Shown here in pieces: positions 58,994 through 64,000 of a stretch of 64,000 bases of DNA. Source of the stretch: Xanthomonas sp. 10-10 (GTDB lineage Bacteria > Pseudomonadota > Gammaproteobacteria > Xanthomonadales > Xanthomonadaceae); the NCBI RefSeq assembly GCF_040182365.1, contig NZ_CP144460.1, positions 4,464,001 to 4,528,000 on the forward strand, written 5' to 3'. Made by a program: the position numbers and the translations under genes. The notes beneath the pieces are model-generated. The model was not told where the DNA came from. It ran no database searches and was given only the letters and a program-made list of their open reading frames with translations. The first letter of the stretch is position 1. Each line of letters begins with the position of its first letter.

Positions 58994-59770
58994 ATGCGCC
59001 TTGCCATCCTGTTGCGATCCACCCTGCTGCTGGCGCTCGCACTGTGCAGCAACGGCGTCCAAGCAGGCGAGCCGATCCAGGCGCTGCGGCAGGCACGCGC
59101 GTTGATCGTGGTGACCACGCCGGACTGGAACAGCACCCAGGCACGACTGCAGACCTTTGCGCGTGTGGATGGCACATGGGTACCGGCCGCACCGGGATTT
59201 GCCGTGGCACTCGGCCGTCACGGCAGCGCCTGGGGCGAAGGCCTGCACCCGGCACAGTCGCAAGGTCCGCACAAACGCGAAGGCGATGGCCGCAGTCCGG
59301 CCGGGGTGTTCGCCATCGGCCCGGCATTTGGGTATTCCACCAGCATCGACAGCGCCATGCCGTATCAGGCGATGAGCGCCACGCATTACTGCATGGATGT
59401 GCCCAGCTCGCCGCTGTACAACCGCATCGTCGATGCCGTGCAGGTCGGTGAAGCGGCGGTGGCCGGCTCCACCGAGCCGATGCGCCTGGATCTGCGCCAT
59501 CCCGGCGATGCGCGTTACCGCGAAGGTTTCGTCATCGCGCATAACCCCAACAACATCGCCGGGCGCGGCAGCTGCATCTTTGCGCATCTGTGGCGCACGC
59601 CGGGGCAGTTCACCGCTGGCTGCACGGCGATGGAGCCTGCCGACATGCAGCGTCTGCTGGCGTGGTTGAAACCTGCCGACAAGCCGCTATTCGTGTTGTT
59701 GCCGCGTGCCGACTATGCGCGCCTGCAAGCGCAATGGCAGCTGCCCGAGCTGGGCGAGGCCGCCCCATGA
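58994..59770 (+). CDS. L,D-transpeptidase-like (YkuD) exported protein
   Basis: A 258-residue protein with signal peptide (LLLALALCSNGVQAG). The catalytic YkuD/YafK-type core has the conserved His (about 197, SCIFAHLW) and the nucleophile Cys210 in TAGCTAM. Before this lies a stretch with GEGDGRSPAGVFAIGPAFGY. The family cross-links or trims peptidoglycan peptides, or attaches lipoprotein. The end overlaps the permease by 4 nt (ATGA). Placed with the peptide-salvage genes, it may act on released peptides rather than on the wall. Confidence 0.83.
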   Translation: MRLAILLRSTLLLALALCSNGVQAGEPIQALRQARALIVVTTPDWNSTQARLQTFARVDGTWVPAAPGFAVALGRHGSAWGEGLHPAQSQGPHKREGDGRSPAGVFAIGPAFGYSTSIDSAMPYQAMSATHYCMDVPSSPLYNRIVDAVQVGEAAVAGSTEPMRLDLRHPGDARYREGFVIAHNPNNIAGRGSCIFAHLWRTPGQFTAGCTAMEPADMQRLLAWLKPADKPLFVLLPRADYARLQAQWQLPELGEAAP

Positions 59771-61074
59771 GCACGCCGACGCCGCCGCCCGATAGCACCG
59801 GCCTGATGCGTGTCGTCAGCCGCTGGCAGATCGTCGGCTTGTCGATCAACGATGTCATCGGCAGCGGCATCTATCTCTTGCCTGCGGCCACCGCTGCATT
59901 GCTGGGGCCGATGAGTCTGTGGGCGGTGATGCTGGCCGGGCTGGCAGTGGCCTTGCTGGTGCTGTGTTACGCGCAGGCAGCAAGTTATTTCGACACGCCC
60001 GGCGGCAGTTATCTCTACACGCGCGAGGCGTTTGGCCCGTTTGTTGGGTTCCAGATCGGCTGGATGATCTGGCTCACCCGCATCAGCTCGGCGGCGGCCT
60101 TGAGCAACGGACTGGCCGATGCGGTGGCGCGGTTCTGGCCCACCGCCTCCACCGATGCCTGGGCGCGTACCTTGGTGGTGGTCGGCTCGCTGGGTGTGCT
60201 GACCGCGATCAACGTGATCGGCGTGAAGTCGGCCGCGCGTACCGGCATCGCGCTGGTGATCGGCAAACTGGTGCCGTTGCTGTTGTTCGTGGCGATCGGG
60301 CTGTTCTATGTGGACTGGTCGTGGGCGTTTGCCGGCACGTCCCCGGACCTGCGCGACCTGGGCAATCTCGGCGAAGCCGCACTGCTGCTGCTGTTTGCAT
60401 ACGCGGGTTTCGAAAACATTCCCGCAGCTGCCGGCGAATACCGCAATCCGCGCCGCGACGTGCCATTTGCGCTCATCACCATGATCGTGACGGTGACCTT
60501 GATCTATGCCGCGGTGCAGGTTGTCGCACAAGGCACGCTGCCCAATCTCGCGGACTCGCCGACACCGTTGGCGGATGCAGCCAGCGGATTCGGCGGCGAA
60601 GCGCTGGCGCTGATTCTCACCGTGGGCGCCACCATTTCCATCCTCGGCACGACCAGCAACACGGTGATGCTCGGGCCGCGCTTTTTGTTTGCGCTTGCGC
60701 AGGACGGTTACGGACCAGCGTTTCTGGCGCGCGTGCATCCGCGTTTTCATACCCCCGCAGCAGCGGTGCTCACCCAGGGCGTGTTGTCGCTGGCGCTCGC
60801 ATTGTCGGGTTCGTTCACCCAGCTGGCGCTGCTGTCGATGGTCACGCGCCTGTTCGCCTACATCGGCACGGCGGCGGCGGTGATCGTGCTGGCGCGCCGC
60901 TATCGGCAACGCACCGATACGTTGCGGTTGCCGGGAGGCCCGCTTATTCCCATCGCGGCATTGCTGCTGTCGCTCGGCTTGCTGGCCAGTGTCAGCTGGC
61001 AGAATCTGGCTGCGGCAGGCGTGGCATTGCTGGTGGGCTGGGCGTTTTACCTGTTTCCGCGCGGGCCGGTCTAG
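59767..61074 (+). CDS. APC family amino acid/dipeptide permease
   Basis: A 435-residue inner-membrane transporter of the APC superfamily with about 12 helices. Helix 1 (GLSINDVIGSGIYLLPAA) carries the substrate-binding unwound G-S-G-I motif, and the later FAYAGFENIPAAAGEYRNPRRD is diagnostic of the family. The start at 59767 overlaps the transpeptidase-like gene. Context suggests it takes up products of murein peptide hydrolysis, but the substrate is not shown by the sequence. Confidence 0.86.
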   Translation: MSTPTPPPDSTGLMRVVSRWQIVGLSINDVIGSGIYLLPAATAALLGPMSLWAVMLAGLAVALLVLCYAQAASYFDTPGGSYLYTREAFGPFVGFQIGWMIWLTRISSAAALSNGLADAVARFWPTASTDAWARTLVVVGSLGVLTAINVIGVKSAARTGIALVIGKLVPLLLFVAIGLFYVDWSWAFAGTSPDLRDLGNLGEAALLLLFAYAGFENIPAAAGEYRNPRRDVPFALITMIVTVTLIYAAVQVVAQGTLPNLADSPTPLADAASGFGGEALALILTVGATISILGTTSNTVMLGPRFLFALAQDGYGPAFLARVHPRFHTPAAAVLTQGVLSLALALSGSFTQLALLSMVTRLFAYIGTAAAVIVLARRYRQRTDTLRLPGGPLIPIAALLLSLGLLASVSWQNLAAAGVALLVGWAFYLFPRGPV

Positions 61075-61160
61075 CGGCTTCGCAACGCGCTCGCGCCGCG
61101 CTCACGCACCTCTAACCGGGCACGCCCAACGCTGCGCTCTCACCTGCATGGGAGCTTGCG

Positions 61161-61658
61161 ATGAAACTGCGCCGCGTCTATAGCACACCCGATCTTGCAA
61201 GCGCGCAGCGTGTGCTGCAGGCCGCGCGCAGCGCCGGCATCGACAATGAGGCGTTGTCGCTGATCGCACGCTCGGATATCGAATTGCACGATGTGCCGGA
61301 CGAGCGCAAGGATGCCAAGACCGATTTCGTGCCCGCCGCAGCGCGCGGTGCAGCCACCGGTGGCGCAGCCGGGTTGGTGGCAGGCCTGGTGGCAGTGGCG
61401 GTACCGCCGATCGGCCTGACCCTGGCTGGCGTGGGCGTGATGGCCCTGGCCGGCGCCCTGGTGGGCAGCTGGTCGTCGGCCCTGGTCGGCGCCACCGTGC
61501 CCGACCCGGTGCGGCGTCAGTTCGAAGACGAAATCGAGGCCGGCCGCGTCCTGGTCGTCATCGATGCCGACGAACAGGCGCTGCAGGCGGCGGAGTCGTC
61601 AGTGGCCGCCGCTGGCGCCAAACCGCTGCCATACCAGTCAGCCTCGGCGGCGGTATGA
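61161..61658 (+). CDS. Glycine-zipper membrane protein, stress type
   Basis: A 165-residue protein. The N-terminal alpha/beta region (about 1-50, SLIARSDIELHDVPDERKDA) and the C-terminal one (RRQFEDEIEAGRVLVVIDADEQ) resemble the DUF1269/YflT-type (heat-induced stress) proteins. Between them is a Gly/Ala-rich hydrophobic pair (about 60-115, GAATGGAAGLVAGLVAVAVPP). Ribosome site GGAGC precedes the ATG at 61161. Function is not known. Confidence 0.75.
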   Translation: MKLRRVYSTPDLASAQRVLQAARSAGIDNEALSLIARSDIELHDVPDERKDAKTDFVPAAARGAATGGAAGLVAGLVAVAVPPIGLTLAGVGVMALAGALVGSWSSALVGATVPDPVRRQFEDEIEAGRVLVVIDADEQALQAAESSVAAAGAKPLPYQSASAAV

Positions 61659-61820
61659 AACGCATGGGCTGCAGGTGAGCACAGCACACCTGTTCGCGAT
61701 CGCCGGGCGATATGCAACTGCACTTGCGGTGGGTCTTGACCCAACCATCACCTCGCGTGCCGCGCTGTTAACACCTCGCTGCTTAGCTTGGTTCGCACAT
61801 TCGCAACGACGGAGACGAGC

Positions 61821-62153
61821 ATGAACGTGCCGTACCAGATCCCGGGCCGCGCACCGGACGAGGACCGCAGCCAAAACGTATCCAATTACTGGCGTGAGCG
61901 TTTCACCGAAGAGCCGTACTACACCGAAGGCGACCGTTACGAAGACTACGAAGGCGCCTATCTCGTAGGACATGAAGCACGCATCCGCGAAAATGCGCGC
62001 GCCTACGATCAGGTCGAGGCCGAATTGCATCGCGACTGGGAAGCCAAGCGCGGCACCGATGGCCTGAGCTGGAGCAAGGCGCGCCACGCCGTCAAGCGCG
62101 CGTGGGAAAACGCTACCGATTTCGTCTCTGGCGACAGCAAATCCAAGCCGTAA
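61821..62153 (+). CDS. Small acidic conserved protein (110 aa)
   Basis: A 110-residue cytosolic protein rich in Tyr, Glu, Asp and Arg (YWRERFTEEPYYTEGDRYED, YEGAYLVGHEARIREN). The C-terminus is helical (SWSKARHAVKRAWENATD). No domain is certain, although similar proteins are found in stress or osmotic-shock loci of this group. Ribosome site GGAGACGAGC precedes the ATG at 61821. A terminator follows. Function unknown. Confidence 0.7.
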   Translation: MNVPYQIPGRAPDEDRSQNVSNYWRERFTEEPYYTEGDRYEDYEGAYLVGHEARIRENARAYDQVEAELHRDWEAKRGTDGLSWSKARHAVKRAWENATDFVSGDSKSKP

Positions 62154-62156
62154 CCA

Positions 62157-62183
62157 ACAACGCCACCGTCACGGTGGCGTTGT
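62157..62183. terminator. Terminator between convergent genes
   Basis: ACAACGCCACCGT and ACGGTGGCGTTGT form a perfect inverted repeat around a 1-nt centre (effective loop about 5 nt), just after the stop of the gene at 61821 and 21 nt before the stop of the yiaA-like gene. Confidence 0.65.
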
Positions 62184-62203
62184 CGTCTCAGCGGCGGTGC
62201 CTG

Positions 62204-62638
62204 TCAGTCCAATGGCGGCGGCGCGACGCGCGAGGTGTATGCAGTCGCATCCGCTTCCATCGCATCGCGGGTGTTCTTCTGCACGGCCACTGCGCCAAAC
62301 AGGCTCAATGCATACGCCATTGCATAGAAGCCTTTTTCGCTCAGCAGCAAGGTGGCGTTGAACAAGCCGATTGCCAGCAGCACCAGCGCGATAATCAGCG
62401 AAAACCAGCAGATGGCGTAGTAAAGGCCTGTCACCGGGATTCCATCCGCGCGGTCACGCACGCTCTTCTGCAACGATACCGATGCGAACAGGCCAAACAA
62501 CAGCAGCGTGAAGTAGTAACCCTTCTCGTTGAGCAGCATCTGCGCGTTCCATAGACCGATCAAATACGCAGCGCCGCCCGCCAGCAAAGCGGCCCACGAC
62601 GCGGCGATAAAGGCAAACGAGGTTTTTTGCATGGCCAT
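62204..62638 (-). CDS. YiaA/YiaB-type inner-membrane protein
   Basis: A 144-residue membrane protein with two copies of the YiaA/B two-helix unit (about 8-60 and 70-125): [31 protein letters not shown] and [32 protein letters not shown]. coli YiaA and YiaB have two each. The function is not known. Start at 62638, with AAGGAG 5 nt upstream. Confidence 0.85.
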   Translation of the reverse strand: MAMQKTSFAFIAASWAALLAGGAAYLIGLWNAQMLLNEKGYYFTLLLFGLFASVSLQKSVRDRADGIPVTGLYYAICWFSLIIALVLLAIGLFNATLLLSEKGFYAMAYALSLFGAVAVQKNTRDAMEADATAYTSRVAPPPLD

Positions 62639-62820
62639 GGAAACTCCTTTTCATGGTGAAACTGCATGATGAAACAACGATGTGAGACGCGGCCGGCCTG
62701 CGGAGAGTGACCTGCGACAAGGGCGGCCCCGGTAGCGTCGTGTAAGGTACTTGAAAACCCGACGCGGAACACGTTGCGGGAGGGCTGCAGCGTGACCGTG
62801 CCCATCCCCTGGAGGACCTT

Positions 62821-63999
62821 ATGTCTATCCGTCGTCTGCTCGCCCTGGCCTGTTCGGCCACCCTGTTCACCACCGGTGCCGCCCTGGCCGCACCTGCGGC
62901 CGCTCCCGCGGCCTCCATCCCCAAGGCGCAATGGCCCTTTCAGGCCGCCACCGTCGCCGACTTCGATGAGCCCTGGGCAATGACCTTCCTGCCCGACGGC
63001 ACGCTGCTGGTCAGCGAAAAGCGCGGCGCGCTGATGCGTCTGGACCCCAAGACCCAGCGCAAGAGCGCGGTGACCGGTGTTCCGGCAGTCGCTTACGGTG
63101 GCCAGGGTGGGTTTGGCGATGTCCTGGCCCATCCGCGCTTTGCCAAGAACGGCCTGGTCTATGTGAGCTACGCCGAACCCGGCCAGGGCGACACCCGCGG
63201 CGCGGCAGTCGCGCGCGCCAAGCTCACGCTGGATGCCACCGGAGGCGGCACCTTGTCCGAGCTCAAGGTGATCTGGCGTCAGACCCCCAAGGTCTCCGGC
63301 AATGGCCACTTCGGCCATCGGCTCGCGTTCGGCCCGGACGGCAAGCTGTGGATCACCTCCAGCGAGCGCCAGAAGTTCGATCCGGCGCAGGACATGAAAG
63401 CCAATCTCGGCAAGTTGATCCGTCTCAACGACGACGGCAGCGTGCCGGCCGATAACCCGTTCGCCGCGCAAGGTGGCGTGGCCGCGCAGGTGTGGTCGCT
63501 GGGCCATCGCAACATCCTGGGTATTGCGTTCGACGGCAAGGGCCGGTTGTGGGAGCACGAAATGGGCCCGGCAGGCGGCGATGAGCTCAACCTGATCCAG
63601 CGCGGCGCCAATTATGGCTACCCGATCGTTTCCAACGGTGACCACTACGACGGCAGGCCGATTCCCGACCACAACACGCGCCCGGAATTTGCCGCCCCCA
63701 AGATCAGCTGGACGCCGGTGATCTCGCCGGCGGGTTTTGTGATCTATAACGGCACGCAATTCCCGGCCTGGCGCGGCCAGGGCTTCATCGGCGGCCTGTC
63801 GTCGATGGCGCTGGTGCAGGTCTCGCTGGGCGATCAGCCACGCGAAGTGGCCCGGTACGACATGGGCGCACGCATCCGCGAAGTGGAGCAAGGCCCCGAT
63901 GGCGCGCTGTGGCTGCTGGAAGACGAGGCCAGCGGCAGCACCGGCCGTCTGCTCAAGCTCACGCCCAAGAGCAAGGCCGCGGTGGAAAACGACGCGTGA
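62821..63999 (+). CDS. PQQ-dependent sugar dehydrogenase (YliI/Asd-like), periplasmic
   Basis: A 392-residue exported protein with signal peptide ([20 protein letters not shown]). The six-bladed propeller of the soluble aldose dehydrogenase family is recognisable: [49 protein letters not shown] with the catalytic-region His, [29 protein letters not shown] with PQQ- and Ca-contact residues. It oxidises aldose sugars with PQQ as the cofactor. Strong ribosome site GGAGG precedes the ATG. The stop codon coincides with the window end. Confidence 0.9.
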   Translation: MSIRRLLALACSATLFTTGAALAAPAAAPAASIPKAQWPFQAATVADFDEPWAMTFLPDGTLLVSEKRGALMRLDPKTQRKSAVTGVPAVAYGGQGGFGDVLAHPRFAKNGLVYVSYAEPGQGDTRGAAVARAKLTLDATGGGTLSELKVIWRQTPKVSGNGHFGHRLAFGPDGKLWITSSERQKFDPAQDMKANLGKLIRLNDDGSVPADNPFAAQGGVAAQVWSLGHRNILGIAFDGKGRLWEHEMGPAGGDELNLIQRGANYGYPIVSNGDHYDGRPIPDHNTRPEFAAPKISWTPVISPAGFVIYNGTQFPAWRGQGFIGGLSSMALVQVSLGDQPREVARYDMGARIREVEQGPDGALWLLEDEASGSTGRLLKLTPKSKAAVENDA

Positions 64000-64000
64000 G

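Overview
The window is chromosomal DNA from a high-GC gammaproteobacterium, almost certainly a Xanthomonas. Protein families and gene order both point there: rhlB divergent from trxA-rho, ftsE-ftsX linked to rpoH, an X-type T4SS effector with the Xanthomonas C-terminal secretion domain, and the REP-like and heptamer intergenic repeats common in Xanthomonadaceae. I cannot assign the species from sequence alone. I saw no rRNA, tRNA, prophage, insertion sequence or CRISPR array.

Layout. 1-10 kb: two tandem DUF4124-type secreted proteins, an SDR oxidoreductase, a small lipoprotein, SppA, a MATE exporter, a DUF3667 membrane protein, and a coupled pair (a sigma-like protein with a membrane anchor, then DUF3106). 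10-17 kb: a gene-free A/T-richer segment with two perfect inverted DnaA boxes, priA, a four-unit REP-like array, a GST/NYN-LOTUS/membrane-protein operon, a type II NADH dehydrogenase and a frameshifted TRIC-type channel gene. 17-26 kb: housekeeping block rpoH, ung, a double-receiver regulator, ftsX, ftsE and rhlB (all minus), then trxA and rho (plus).

26-36 kb: a TonB-like periplasmic protein, aceK coupled to a LysR regulator, monomeric isocitrate dehydrogenase, a lipoprotein, a LysM protein, queF and an M20 peptidase. 36-44 kb: an mdtABC-type RND efflux operon with one adaptor and two permeases but no outer-membrane factor. 44.2-45.4 kb: a gene-free region with three nested-palindrome repeat elements. 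45-50 kb: an HglS-type 2-oxoadipate dioxygenase, a HAD phosphatase, two EF-hand proteins and small conserved proteins.

50-64 kb is the most distinctive part. It has a VanX-like D-Ala-D-Ala dipeptidase behind a heptamer tandem array, then a probable antibacterial X-T4SS effector (lysozyme-like domain, peptidoglycan-binding domain, XVIPCD) next to an LprI-type lysozyme-inhibitor lipoprotein and a second lipoprotein. Next comes a murein-peptide salvage cluster: a lipoprotein AmpD/AmiD-type amidase divergent from an NlpC/P60 endopeptidase, L-Ala-D/L-Glu epimerase, L,D-transpeptidase-like protein and APC permease. The window ends with two small stress-type proteins, a YiaA/B membrane protein and a periplasmic PQQ-dependent sugar dehydrogenase.
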